Below are positions 1 through 7,751 of a stretch of 64,000 bases of DNA, piece after piece. A program made the translations under genes and the position numbers. The DNA is from M1-B18 sp048264125 (GTDB lineage: Bacteria; Bacillota; Clostridia; Peptostreptococcales; Natronincolaceae), in the NCBI GenBank assembly GCA_048264125.1, contig JBLXDM010000012.1:91474-155473 (forward strand), written 5' to 3'. Each line of letters opens with the position of its first letter. The first letter of the stretch is position 1. The notes under the pieces were generated by a model that was not told the origin of the DNA, did not search any database, and saw nothing but the letters and a program-made list of their open reading frames with translations.

Positions 1-3000
1 CTGTTGCATACCGTTAGGTGTATCGTTGTAATCATCATTATCAAGGTCGAATACCAGGGTTGCTGCCTTGGTCTCTATGTCTACATATTTAACCTGCCAA
101 GGCCATCCAATTGACCCTCCCCCTACCAACTTGTTTTCAATAAAGTAAAGCCTGTTATTGGGCATTAGGGTTAAGTCGCGAATTTGATACTGTGTTTGAT
201 ATATATAGTCCTTTTCAAGGGTATATAGATGTGTCCTGGCTATATAATATGTGGGATTATGCCCTGAAGTCTGCTCTATATTGTAGAAATGTAGATTGTG
301 GCTTGTCTGATTGTCATTGTATATTACTTTATAGTCTATCCCCCTGGCCCCCAGCTCCACCTCCAGATGCTCTGTTATGGCAGACTTAATATCGGTTATA
401 TCGTGCTTTGAATCGCCAGCATTAACCAGGATGTCCATGACAGGCTTAGGCTTGGCCTCAAAGGTCACTATAGGGGGTGTATTTATTACTTCAATAACCT
501 TTAGCTCTTCATTGCTTCTCCTGTCTGCCTCCGTCACAAACTGGTCTACCGTCGGCTGCCCGAAAGCCTCCTTTACATATAGCCTTATTTGGTAATTGCC
601 TACTTCGGCTACATCATATTCTATGTTCTTACCTTCCCCTATCTTAGTCCAGCTGCTTTCAAATATGCCATCGTTGTTGCTGTCATAACGTATAAACCAT
701 TCTCTATTTGCAATGGTGTCACTGTCGTTAGAGTAGGAGTCGTCTCTCAGCTCTAGCTTGGCCATAAATACATTATCAGGATTTCTTAATATTTTTGATT
801 GTGCATTTATAACCACCACTGGCGGCTCATCCGGGGCAATGGTTATAATTCTTTCTGCTACATCATTATTACCATAGGTATTTTCCACGTATAACCTAAC
901 CCTGTAGTCCCCGGCTTCCTTCATTAAGGCTGTAAGCTTTGTAGCCGTCAAAGAACCATCAACTCTAATGCTGCTTCCGCTTTGCCCACCAGCTGGAGCT
1001 ATTGTCCAGTAGGTCTTTGTATTGTCTATTGGGTATAGGTCATTTCCTGTACTTGTAGCGGAGTCCATGGTAAACATCCTATTTTCCTTCAAGGTTCCTC
1101 CAACCGTTATACGGGCTACCGGATATGGTTCCGTAACCATAACCGTATGTCGTGCCGGATCTCTGGAGCTTACCCCTTGATTATTCCATACATCCATTTC
1201 AATATTTTTCTGTCCTATAGTAGTAAAGTAAACTTCAATTCTTGACTGCGTCCTGTCTATATAGCCATAATCCGGATGCTTTGTCAGTACCGTTGTCCCT
1301 GAAGGCATTTCCCACCAATGGGCTTCGATGAAGAACTGTGGATCAGGGCTGTAGGACTTAGTACCATCAAGCGTAACCTTGTCGCCTAGACTTACCGTTG
1401 TCGGTCCCTCGATAATAGGTATTGGGGGCTGGGCCAGTTGGCTTGTGGGTACATCTACATAGCCCTCGCCGTAGTAGGTGCCATAATTTGTTTTCAGCTC
1501 CGCTTTAAGCCATACCCTCCTATTGGTATGACTTACGTCAGTATTCAATGCCCTGATAATCGTAGCAGCTGTGCTGTCGTGCTTTATAGGCAGCCTATAA
1601 CCCAGTGCCTCATTCCTTGGGGTTTTAACCTCTGTATTCCATTCTAGTATAGTTTCCCCTGCAGACAGACCATCTGCTCGAATAGTGAAGTTTACATTCG
1701 CTTCGGCCCAAGTAGCACCATAGGGAATATTTATAGAGTTTGCGCTGCCGGTGATTACTATCATAGCGTCAGGCTTTACTATATCAAGCCTTATGGTTCT
1801 AGTCTTAGTGCCGACATTATTACTCGTATCTCTAGCCTCTAGGCTAACGGTCATTTGATCGCTGCCAGTCAAGTATTTCTCCAGGGCAGCTTCATCGGCG
1901 AAGGTCATGGTGGGGTTCTTTGTGCTGGAGAAGCTCTCTGTGGCATAGGTCTGGGTATTTAGCCTAGTCCAATTCCAGCGGTTAATTGAGCCTCCCTGGG
2001 ACGTGGATTTATCCATCAGGTTTATTGTCAGCGGAAAATTTTCAACCCTTATAGTGCTGTTATTTACATTTTGCATGTTATGAATGACATCAAAGTCAAC
2101 ATTAATGGAGCTGGGCTGATTCTTGTAATAGTAAGTGACTATAAAATACAAACCCTTTCCAGAATCAAAGCGGTTTTTAACCTCTTCCCTAGATAGACTA
2201 GGATTACTGGCATCAAGATTAATATTAACATTAGATGCATGCTGCCTATCGTTATAACTTAATGTTGATTCCCAAGAATATCTAATTAAAACCCCATCAG
2301 GCACCTTACCAGCAAAGGCTTTATGCTGCCCGGTATAACTCTCCCCCCATGTCTTGGCATAACTTGTGGTAGGCTCGATCTCTGTAAAGCCTAAGTCCGA
2401 ATCTATGTATACCTCTTGCACTTGTATGCTAGGTACGACTACCTTTACAGCGGAAAAGTATTGTTTAAAGAAGGTATTACGCCATGCAGCACTTCCTGTG
2501 CTGGAAGCTCCACTGGCCCAGTGATTTCCGTTATCTGAAGGGGTATCTTCGGTGTTGATGGCATATAGATAATATCTATACTCCCCTGGCATTGTTAATG
2601 TCTTATAATTTTCATTCAAAGGTACATCAGTTGTACCGGCAGAATGAGTATTGTTTAGCACCGGAAACATGGCTGAGTGCTGCTGCACGTGTATATTTTT
2701 TATCGGCAGAGTTCCAGGGGTAGACATATTTGTCATAGTAACTACGTCACCTTTTTGTGCATAAAGGACAGCATTGGCAAAATCACTTTTGCCCTCACCA
2801 AAGCCTGTGCCTATACCGACACTTGGATTATCTTCTGGCCCATCTATCCTTGTAATTCCGTATTGGCTGCCACCATTGAGTGATAGAGAAAATATTCCTT
2901 TGGGCTTTTTTAGTCTACCATCTGCTAGTTCAGGGAATAATTTAGACTCATAAGGTACCTCTTTAAATCCTTGTCCTCCTAAAAGGGTGTCTAATAAATA

Positions 3001-3111
3001 ATCGATCTTTACCCTTCCATTTTCAACTACTTCACCATATGCATAATTAAAGCTAAAAAAAGATAGCAGCATTGAAAATGCTGCTATCACCGAAACGTGT
3101 CTTTTATTCAT
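1..3111 (-). CDS. Giant secreted surface protein with PKD/Ig-like repeats (C-terminus outside window)
   Basis: I read this frame codon by codon and it stays open for 1037 codons to the window edge, so the true protein is longer. The start ATG follows AAAGGAGTG. Residues 1-26 form a signal peptide (basic MNKR, hydrophobic core, ending YAYG). From about residue 240 the chain is a series of beta-sandwich-like units. At least two look PKD-like, for example VSLGDKVTLDGTKSYSPDP near residue 570 and PVARITVGGTLKENRMFTMD near 670, with DPPV-type linkers. No catalytic motif or sorting signal is visible before the truncation. It begins 22 bases after the SLH protein, so the two are probably co-transcribed and may act together as surface adhesin and anchor. 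The adhesin role is inferred. Confidence 0.85.
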   Translation of the reverse strand, partial: MNKRHVSVIAAFSMLLSFFSFNYAYGEVVENGRVKIDYLLDTLLGGQGFKEVPYESKLFPELADGRLKKPKGIFSLSLNGGSQYGITRIDGPEDNPSVGIGTGFGEGKSDFANAVLYAQKGDVVTMTNMSTPGTLPIKNIHVQQHSAMFPVLNNTHSAGTTDVPLNENYKTLTMPGEYRYYLYAINTEDTPSDNGNHWASGASSTGSAAWRNTFFKQYFSAVKVVVPSIQVQEVYIDSDLGFTEIEPTTSYAKTWGESYTGQHKAFAGKVPDGVLIRYSWESTLSYNDRQHASNVNINLDASNPSLSREEVKNRFDSGKGLYFIVTYYYKNQPSSINVDFDVIHNMQNVNNSTIRVENFPLTINLMDKSTSQGGSINRWNWTRLNTQTYATESFSSTKNPTMTFADEAALEKYLTGSDQMTVSLEARDTSNNVGTKTRTIRLDIVKPDAMIVITGSANSINIPYGATWAEANVNFTIRADGLSAGETILEWNTEVKTPRNEALGYRLPIKHDSTAATIIRALNTDVSHTNRRVWLKAELKTNYGTYYGEGYVDVPTSQLAQPPIPIIEGPTTVSLGDKVTLDGTKSYSPDPQFFIEAHWWEMPSGTTVLTKHPDYGYIDRTQSRIEVYFTTIGQKNIEMDVWNNQGVSSRDPARHTVMVTEPYPVARITVGGTLKENRMFTMDSATSTGNDLYPIDNTKTYWTIAPAGGQSGSSIRVDGSLTATKLTALMKEAGDYRVRLYVENTYGNNDVAERIITIAPDEPPVVVINAQSKILRNPDNVFMAKLELRDDSYSNDSDTIANREWFIRYDSNNDGIFESSWTKIGEGKNIEYDVAEVGNYQIRLYVKEAFGQPTVDQFVTEADRRSNEELKVIEVINTPPIVTFEAKPKPVMDILVNAGDSKHDITDIKSAITEHLEVELGARGIDYKVIYNDNQTSHNLHFYNIEQTSGHNPTYYIARTHLYTLEKDYIYQTQYQIRDLTLMPNNRLYFIENKLVGGGSIGWPWQVKYVDIETKAATLVFDLDNDDYNDTPNGMQQ

Positions 3112-3133
3112 TGGATTACACTCCTTTTATGGC

Positions 3134-4393
3134 TTACCTTAAATCCTTAAGTTTTACCGATATTTCCTGCTCATATACAAAATATACATCTGTTTTTTCT
3201 CTTAATGGGTCATTGCTTAATGGCCTTCTACTTCGTATTTTGTAGGTGATTATATCACCCTCTTTGAATTTGTATGTTTCTCTGTACTTTAAAGTCCCAT
3301 ATCTTTCAAAATGTAACCAATCCATAGGTAACCATATTCTTTTTTCTATATCGTGAGATGCGTAAGTAATGAAAGTGCCACTCATTGCCCAATGAGTGTC
3401 TAATCTCTCTGTTATTTGATATTTTTGAGTACTGTAATTATACGATTCAGACCTATTTAATTCAGGATGACTAGTGCTCATAATATTAAAGGTCCAGTCC
3501 ATATCCCAAAGCTCTTTAATGTCATGTTCTATAAGGTAATATATCCCGAACCACCATTTCATTCTCTCCTGCATTTCCTTATCGGCTATTACCTCAAATC
3601 TCAAGGGCTTTAATGACTTGGCCAACGCATAAACCTCGTCAGTAATTTGCTCCTCTGGCCCTTCTATATAGCCGTAGCCCAGCTCATCCTGATATACTAC
3701 TCGGTTTATAGGCTTCTTTATCTCATCTGCCTTAAGCCGCTTGGAGGGGTTTATAAGCCTCTCTATCATAGTGCTGGCTTCAGCTCTTGTGGCTTTAGCT
3801 CCGGCTCTAAAAGTTCCATCCGGGTAGCCCCCCATTATGCCGGTATAGTAGGCAAAAAGTATATCTTCACTCATATTTGCTTCAATTTGACCAAAGTCCT
3901 TAATGCGGACACTGTAATCCTGAAGATTTTGTGGATGAGATTCATCTGTTAAGGCCCTTGACACCATTCTGGCCATTTCTCCCCTGGTTATATGACGATC
4001 CCAATCTACTGCCTTAAACTCTCCTGACCTAATGATCCCTCGTTTTGTTGCTGCCTCCACATATGGTACATACCATTCACCGGATGTGGTAGTATTTATG
4101 CTTTGTCCATTGGAAGTTGCTATAATCTTTGTGAATTCTGCCACTGTGATATTATTGTCGGGCTTAAAGGTCCCATCCAAAAAACCATTTATGATCCCCT
4201 TATCAAACAATATTGCTATGGTATCCTTGGCCCAATGGCTATTTATGTCTGATATCCTATTGGTAACGCTGTTGATGAGTCCATCCAACCCGGACTTTAT
4301 ATTATCAAACAAACTGCTATTGGCATATACGTTAACACTTGAAAACATTGTAATAACAATCAATATTAAGCATATTCTTTTTTTGCTTGTCAT
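3134..4393 (-). CDS. S-layer-homology (SLH) domain wall-anchored protein
   Basis: A 419-residue protein with a signal peptide (residues 1-24, ending NVYA). Three SLH modules follow: about 47-95 (ISDINSHWAKDTIAILFDKG, then GFLDGTFKPDNNITVAEF), about 105-150 (ITRGEMARMVSRAL) and about 165-215 (GGYPDGTFRAGAKATRAEA). Such triplets bind pyruvylated secondary wall polymer and fix proteins to the cell wall. The C-terminal 200 residues are rich in aromatic and charged residues and match no family I recognise. The start has AAGGAGG ten bases upstream. It sits between the HD-GYP gene and the giant secreted protein, which suggests it displays or tethers its partner on the surface. Confidence 0.9.
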   Translation of the reverse strand: MTSKKRICLILIVITMFSSVNVYANSSLFDNIKSGLDGLINSVTNRISDINSHWAKDTIAILFDKGIINGFLDGTFKPDNNITVAEFTKIIATSNGQSINTTTSGEWYVPYVEAATKRGIIRSGEFKAVDWDRHITRGEMARMVSRALTDESHPQNLQDYSVRIKDFGQIEANMSEDILFAYYTGIMGGYPDGTFRAGAKATRAEASTMIERLINPSKRLKADEIKKPINRVVYQDELGYGYIEGPEEQITDEVYALAKSLKPLRFEVIADKEMQERMKWWFGIYYLIEHDIKELWDMDWTFNIMSTSHPELNRSESYNYSTQKYQITERLDTHWAMSGTFITYASHDIEKRIWLPMDWLHFERYGTLKYRETYKFKEGDIITYKIRSRRPLSNDPLREKTDVYFVYEQEISVKLKDLR

Positions 4394-4473
4394 TAGTTTG
4401 TAGCCTCCTTTTTATCAGTTCATATTTATATTATTGTATAGGAATCTATAAGTTTCCTTCCTGATCCAAATTA

Positions 4474-5055
4474 TTAAGCGTAAAGCAATTTAAACTGCTT
4501 AATCCCTTTTATTTTGTCAAACTCTATGTTTAAGAAACTCTCAAGAAATATTGGATTATACTTTTCTCGCTCCTTTAACATTTCCTGCAAGGCTTCCTCA
4601 TGACCAAAAGCCCTTTTATATGGCCTTTTCATTCTCAGGGCATCATAGGTATCGCAAATTCTTATAATCTGAGCTCCTATACTTATGCAGCTGCCCTTTA
4701 ATTTTCTAGGGTATCCAGTACCATCGTAATTTTCATGGTGATATATGATATTTTTTATTATGGATTGAGACTGACCCATGTTGGCCGCTATCATGCCACC
4801 AATTTCCGTATGATATTTTATTGAGTTCCATTCTACCTGTGTTAATCTTTCAGCCTTATTCAATACGCTTAAATCTACCATGCTTTTGCCAATATCGTGC
4901 AAAAGAGCAGACACAAAAATTTCTTTTGTAGTCTTATTATTGAGATTCAAAGCTTTACAAAGGGCTTCCGAAAGGTATGCTACCCTGAAACAATGTAGTA
5001 TATCGGGAAGTTGTATTATACTTTCTTTATTTAACTTTAATCTAAAGGCTTCCAT
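4474..5055 (-). CDS. HD-GYP-type phosphohydrolase
   Basis: This 193-residue protein is almost entirely one HD-GYP domain. It has the metal-binding LLHDIGK motif, a second histidine in KYHTEIGG, the HHENYDGTGYP signature and a distal IIRICDTYDAL motif. HD-GYP enzymes usually hydrolyse cyclic di-GMP or related dinucleotides, but no sensory domain is attached here, so the signal is unknown. An upstream in-frame ATG at 5124 would add 23 residues, but it has no ribosome site and lies beyond a terminator hairpin. The ATG at 5055 follows AAGGAGG and is preferred. Its position in the element suggests a link to pilus or surface regulation, which is inference. Confidence 0.85.
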   Translation of the reverse strand: MEAFRLKLNKESIIQLPDILHCFRVAYLSEALCKALNLNNKTTKEIFVSALLHDIGKSMVDLSVLNKAERLTQVEWNSIKYHTEIGGMIAANMGQSQSIIKNIIYHHENYDGTGYPRKLKGSCISIGAQIIRICDTYDALRMKRPYKRAFGHEEALQEMLKEREKYNPIFLESFLNIEFDKIKGIKQFKLLYA

Positions 5056-5079
5056 TGTTCGCCTTCCCTCCTTATATAA

Positions 5080-5109
5080 AAATAAAAACCACCCAATTAA
5101 AAAGGGTAG
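5080..5109 (-). terminator. Rho-independent terminator upstream of the HD-GYP gene
   Basis: On the minus strand CTACCC pairs with GGGTGG across a 9-base loop and is followed by TTTTTATTTTT. It would stop leftward transcripts from the toxin region before the HD-GYP gene. A related hairpin is at 6700-6729. Confidence 0.75.
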
Positions 5110-5176
5110 CTTTACTAAAATCAATAATTTTTACTTTACTATGTTTATTTTTTTACACTATATGGTATAATAAAGG

Positions 5177-5264
5177 TAATCGGAGCCGCTGATGCGGTTG
5201 CCACAATCAGGTGAAAAATTATCTAATCACTCTGCAGGGCTAATGCAGGGTGATTTACTTTTTT
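5177..5264 (+). ncRNA. Predicted antitoxin RNA, copy 1
   Basis: A consensus extended -10 (TGGTATAAT, hexamer 5166-5171) faces right, with a weak -35. A transcript from about 5177 would begin near GGTAATCGG, carry GGTTGCCACA and end at the hairpin AATCAC..CTGCA/TGCAG..GTGATT (5225-5255), followed by ACTTTTTT. It is antisense to the 3' end of the toxin mRNA and uses the same bidirectional terminator, the layout of Fst/TxpA-type type I systems. The RNA is predicted from these signals only. Confidence 0.65.
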
Positions 5265-5353
5265 GTGTTGTTATTCCTATCCATGTAGGAGATAAGCTTC
5301 AAGAGAAACATACCGAAGGCCAGCATTAATGCTATGGCTTCATATGTACTCAT
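5255..5353 (-). CDS. Holin-like type I toxin peptide, copy 1
   Basis: A 32-residue peptide: MSTYEAIALM, a hydrophobic stretch to about residue 22, then a charged tail YMDRNNNTKK. This matches the putative holin-like toxin family (Hol-Tox, related in style to TxpA/BsrG), whose members insert in the cell's own membrane when not repressed by an antisense RNA. The ribosome site is very strong (AAAGGAGGTG, then GCGG before ATG). The stop codon overlaps the bidirectional terminator. Copy 2 differs only by Ile7 to Leu. Confidence 0.85.
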   Translation of the reverse strand: MSTYEAIALMLAFGMFLLKLISYMDRNNNTKK

Positions 5354-5424
5354 CCGCACCACCTCCTTTCTTTTGTGAAAGTTGGTGGCAACCACACCCT
5401 GCTTTATCCGATTACCTTTAAACT

Positions 5425-5453
5425 ATATTACCATTAATTTCTATATCGGGCAA
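5425..5453 (-). promoter_or_regulatory. Toxin promoter, copy 1
   Basis: Minus-strand TTGCCC (5448-5453), a 17-bp spacer and TAATAT (5425-5430). The start would fall near 5418, so the toxin mRNA begins close to AAAGGTAATCGG, the same 5' sequence as the antitoxin RNA. Both hexamers and the spacing are conserved in copy 2. Confidence 0.65.
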
Positions 5454-5525
5454 TCTGTTATTAAATTTTGAAGCTTCCAAAATCTTTATTATCTTAAAAT
5501 ATCCATGTTCCTTCTCTTGATTTAT
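5454..5525 (-). pseudogene. Remnant of a CpaB-like gene 3' end
   Basis: Just upstream of toxin copy 1, the minus strand can be read as KEHGYFKIIKILEASKFNN with stops on both sides. This aligns loosely with the CpaB C-terminus KHLGMAFEIIKTPEDWRLEN, which lies at the same place relative to toxin copy 2. It suggests that the duplication once included the end of cpaB and that this copy decayed. Confidence 0.45.
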
Positions 5526-5594
5526 TAATTATAAACGGTTCATAATAAGCACCCCCCTATTATCTATAATTGAATTTCAACAATCCCTCCCTTC

Positions 5595-5666
5595 AAAATA
5601 AAAAAACCACCATAAAAATGGCAGTTTTTTAGGTAATTCACTTTTTGCTGTTTCTTCGTAATAAGT
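5595..5666. repeat. 72-bp direct repeat A (end of the ORF6N gene)
   Basis: Matches 6620-6691 at 70 of 72 positions in the same orientation. It contains the last codons of the ORF6N gene plus its terminator. The two copies flank the ORF6N and HTH genes. Confidence 0.9.
5600..5626 (-). terminator. Terminator of the ORF6N gene
   Basis: On the minus strand AACTGCCAT pairs with ATGGTGGTT (two G-U pairs) around a short T loop, followed by TTTTTTTATTTT. Confidence 0.8.
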
Positions 5667-6246
5667 AGACAATATCTACCTGAACGCCTTGAAGAGCTGT
5701 AATAAAGCTATCTATAGTCTTTTCAGCAAGGTATCCTTCGGCAGAATTAATATAATCAATTAAATAATTTGATGTTATTACTGCATTGTTAAGGTTCTGT
5801 TTATGTAATTCCAATTGTGTATTCATAGGATCTGGACTAGGCAGTTGATTATTGGCAATCTGCTCTCGCATCCGAAAATATCCATCTACCAGCTTCTCAT
5901 ATTGCTCCCAGGCGAAATCATCCTCTAATATCTTGAGGAGCTTTGAATAGCCTCGTTCGGATAGGAGGTAGATGTTTTTAGATTGATTAAATACTTGCTT
6001 TGTAAAACCTAGTTTTCTACCTAATGGCTCATACCCATTAGCCCTAATATCTAAAATGTCTATTCCCACTTTAAATCTTTTAATATTCTCATTTATTCTT
6101 CTATTAACTTCACCCAATGGTTGATTGTGTATAAGTGAAATGTCCCTTACAAGCATTGATTTTTGACCTTCACCAAAGCCGCCTTCTATATGATGAAACT
6201 CCATATCGTCTAACTTGATTTTCCCTTTAAGCTTCAAATTACTCAT
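5638..6246 (-). CDS. ORF6N-domain DNA-binding protein (phage antirepressor type)
   Basis: A 202-residue protein. Residues about 15-105 look like an ORF6N domain (VRDISLIHNQPLGEVNRRIN, then YLLSERGYSKLLKILEDD). This domain is found in phage and mobile-element regulators, often beside KilA-N or antirepressor C-termini. The C-terminal half is helical and ends basic (YLLRRNSKK). The ribosome site GAAAGGAG precedes the start. It follows a small HTH gene in the same direction, a typical regulator pair of a mobile element. It probably controls element genes, but the target is unknown. Confidence 0.8.
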   Translation of the reverse strand: MSNLKLKGKIKLDDMEFHHIEGGFGEGQKSMLVRDISLIHNQPLGEVNRRINENIKRFKVGIDILDIRANGYEPLGRKLGFTKQVFNQSKNIYLLSERGYSKLLKILEDDFAWEQYEKLVDGYFRMREQIANNQLPSPDPMNTQLELHKQNLNNAVITSNYLIDYINSAEGYLAEKTIDSFITALQGVQVDIVYLLRRNSKK

Positions 6247-6374
6247 AAGTAATATTCTCCTTTCAATTTTAGGATAGTTGAAAGAAGCATATCTTTATGA
6301 TATGATATTTCAGAAAGATACGTCTTTCGAGATGAAACAGTCCGAGCTGTCCAAGGCTATTATACGGGCTGTTT

Positions 6375-6548
6375 CTATTTTTTTACCCAATTCATAACAT
6401 TCTCTTTTTCTATACGCCAATCCCTTCCAACCTTAAAAGCTTTTAATTCTCCTGATTTTATAGCTCTTTTAATTGTAATGTCGCTAACCTGAAGGAATTC
6501 TGCTAATTGTTTTACTGTTATGATATCAGGTAGATTATCCAATCCCAT
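6375..6548 (-). CDS. Small excisionase-like helix-turn-helix protein
   Basis: A 57-residue protein, nearly all HTH_17/MerR-like: LPDIITVKQLAEFLQVSDIT, then IKRAIKSGELKAFKVGRDWR and a short helix ENVMNWVKK. Such proteins are excisionases (Xis) or small regulators of mobile elements. The start follows GGGAGGTG. It lies 128 bp upstream of the ORF6N gene, and the intervening sequence holds two hairpins (GAAAGA/TCTTTC and GAAACAG/CTGTTTC). No integrase is adjacent, so a purely regulatory role is as likely as excision. Confidence 0.8.
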   Translation of the reverse strand: MGLDNLPDIITVKQLAEFLQVSDITIKRAIKSGELKAFKVGRDWRIEKENVMNWVKK

Positions 6549-6619
6549 ATTACACCTCCCTTATATATCTAAACATATCATAGTATATCAAATTATGTCA
6601 ATCCATTAAAGTATTTTTT

Positions 6620-6691
6620 AAAATAAAAAAACCACCATAAAAATGGCAGTTTTTTAGGTAATTCACTTTTTACTGTTTTTTCGTAATAAGT
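6620..6691. repeat. 72-bp direct repeat B (second copy of the ORF6N gene end)
   Basis: The same 72 bp as 5595-5666, here without a gene upstream: an orphan 3' end and terminator lying between toxin copy 2 and the HTH gene. With copy A it brackets about 1 kb. The rest of the 6549-6873 gap holds the 6700-6729 terminator and the antitoxin promoter. Confidence 0.9.
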
Positions 6692-6699
6692 TTATTACA

Positions 6700-6729
6700 A
6701 AATAAAAAACTACCCTAGCATTGGGGTAG
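6700..6729 (-). terminator. Terminator downstream of toxin copy 2
   Basis: Minus-strand CTACCC, loop CAATGCTA, GGGTAG, then TTTTTTATTTT. It is the counterpart of the hairpin at 5080-5109. Confidence 0.8.
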
Positions 6730-6796
6730 CTTTACACAAATCAATAATTTTTACTTTACTATGTTTATTTTTTTACACTTTATGGTATAATAAAGG

Positions 6797-6884
6797 TAAT
6801 CGGAACCGCTGATGCGGTTGCCACATAGGGATTAAATTGCTTTAATCACTCTGCAGGGCTAATGCAGGGTGATTTACTTTTTTG
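6797..6884 (+). ncRNA. Predicted antitoxin RNA, copy 2
   Basis: The same extended -10 (TATAAT at 6786-6791), GGTAATCGG and GGTTGCCACA boxes and bidirectional terminator (6844-6875, then T-run) as copy 1. The linker between box and hairpin is different (CATAGGGATTAAATTGC), which could make the two antitoxins copy-specific. Confidence 0.65.
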
Positions 6885-6972
6885 TGTTGTTATTCCTATC
6901 CATGTAGGAGATAAGCTTCAAGAGAAACATACCGAAGGCCAGCATTAACGCTAAGGCTTCATATGTACTCAT
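6874..6972 (-). CDS. Holin-like type I toxin peptide, copy 2
   Basis: A 32-residue peptide identical to copy 1 except Leu7 for Ile7. The ribosome site reads AAAGGGGGTG rather than AAAGGAGGTG, which should weaken pairing with 16S rRNA, so this copy may be translated less. It lies about 109 bp downstream of the cpaB stop and has its own promoter, so it need not be transcribed with the pilus operon. Confidence 0.85.
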   Translation of the reverse strand: MSTYEALALMLAFGMFLLKLISYMDRNNNTKK

Positions 6973-7043
6973 CCGCACCACCCCCTTTCTTTTGTGAAAG
7001 TTGGTGGCAACCACACCCTGCTTTATCCGATTACCTTTAGTCT

Positions 7044-7072
7044 ATATTACCATTTCTTTCTATCTTGGGCAA
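7044..7072 (-). promoter_or_regulatory. Toxin promoter, copy 2
   Basis: TTGCCC (7067-7072), a 17-bp spacer and TAATAT (7044-7049) on the minus strand. The -35 lies eight bases beyond the end of cpaB. Confidence 0.65.
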
Positions 7073-7080
7073 TCTGTCAT

Positions 7081-7731
7081 TTAGTTTTCCAGCCTCCAAT
7101 CCTCCGGTGTCTTGATTATCTCAAAGGCCATACCTAAATGCTTAAATTTAGTTATCTGCAGCATTTCCTCCTTTGTTTCAACAGCAACATTTATCGTCTT
7201 GGCCACACCCTCTCCATTGCTGAAGATCTCCTTGCCCACATTGTCTACCAAGGATACTATTTTAACCATATGCCTTACATCCAGCTCTCCTGCTAGGTTA
7301 TCATAGATTAGTCCATAATATCCGCCTGCCTGAAGCTGTATACCCATATAGTTTGATATATCCTTTACGTCTATACCGATGATCCACATATCTTCTACAT
7401 CCACCTTGATATCGCCCCTTGATGTTGTCTTAGTACCAGTCGCATATTCCCACCGGTTGACATCTATTATGAGCCTCTTACCCACGAGAGACTCTTTGCT
7501 GCTTAATGCTCCTTCCGGTGCTCTTGATACTGGTACCTCCAGGAGCTCTAGGTCTCGATCCTCTAGTATTGTATTTTTCGGTATGCTTTTATTGAAGTGT
7601 ACTATCTTTATCGTAGCTTCCGGCATGGCAGCACGCTTTACGTTTCTATATAGATAGGCTGTCAGGATTAATGCCAATATAATGCAGCCTACTCCAATCT
7701 GTATAAGTCTTTTATTTATCTTTGCCTTCAA
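7081..7731 (-). CDS. cpaB: CpaB/RcpC-like pilus assembly protein (SAF domain)
   Basis: A 216-residue protein with one N-terminal membrane anchor (about 9-28) and a SAF-like domain (FNKSIPKNTILEDRDLELLE, then SRAPEGALSSKESLVGKRL). CpaB/RcpC is the periplasmic or extracytoplasmic assembly factor of Tad (Flp) pili. The start is TTG with AAGAGGTG upstream. It is the last gene of the Tad cluster and follows the minor pilin-like genes. Its 3' end appears to have been copied with the toxin cassette. Confidence 0.75.
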   Translation of the reverse strand: MKAKINKRLIQIGVGCIILALILTAYLYRNVKRAAMPEATIKIVHFNKSIPKNTILEDRDLELLEVPVSRAPEGALSSKESLVGKRLIIDVNRWEYATGTKTTSRGDIKVDVEDMWIIGIDVKDISNYMGIQLQAGGYYGLIYDNLAGELDVRHMVKIVSLVDNVGKEIFSNGEGVAKTINVAVETKEEMLQITKFKHLGMAFEIIKTPEDWRLEN

Positions 7732-7751
7732 AGTTTTGCACCTCTTTTCGA

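Larger units (their letters stand above)
5104..5460. repeat. Duplicated toxin-antitoxin cassette, copy 1
   Basis: About 357 bp nearly identical to 6724-7080. It spans the terminator, antitoxin RNA, toxin gene, toxin promoter and inverted repeats. The main difference is a short linker between the GGTTGCCACA box and the shared terminator (about 5205-5224 versus 6825-6843), which is unrelated in the two copies. Confidence 0.9.
6724..7080. repeat. Duplicated toxin-antitoxin cassette, copy 2
   Basis: Partner of 5104-5460. It directly abuts the cpaB stop codon, which makes this the likely parental location. Confidence 0.9.

Noticed and set aside
5056..5124. Longer start for the HD-GYP protein with a hydrophobic N-terminus
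   Set aside because: The extra codons are translated from a terminator hairpin, and AAGGAGG sits before the internal ATG.
6250..6370. Possible CRISPR-like or phage operator repeats in the ORF6N/HTH spacer
   Set aside because: Only two unrelated short hairpins are present and no regular repeat-spacer pattern.
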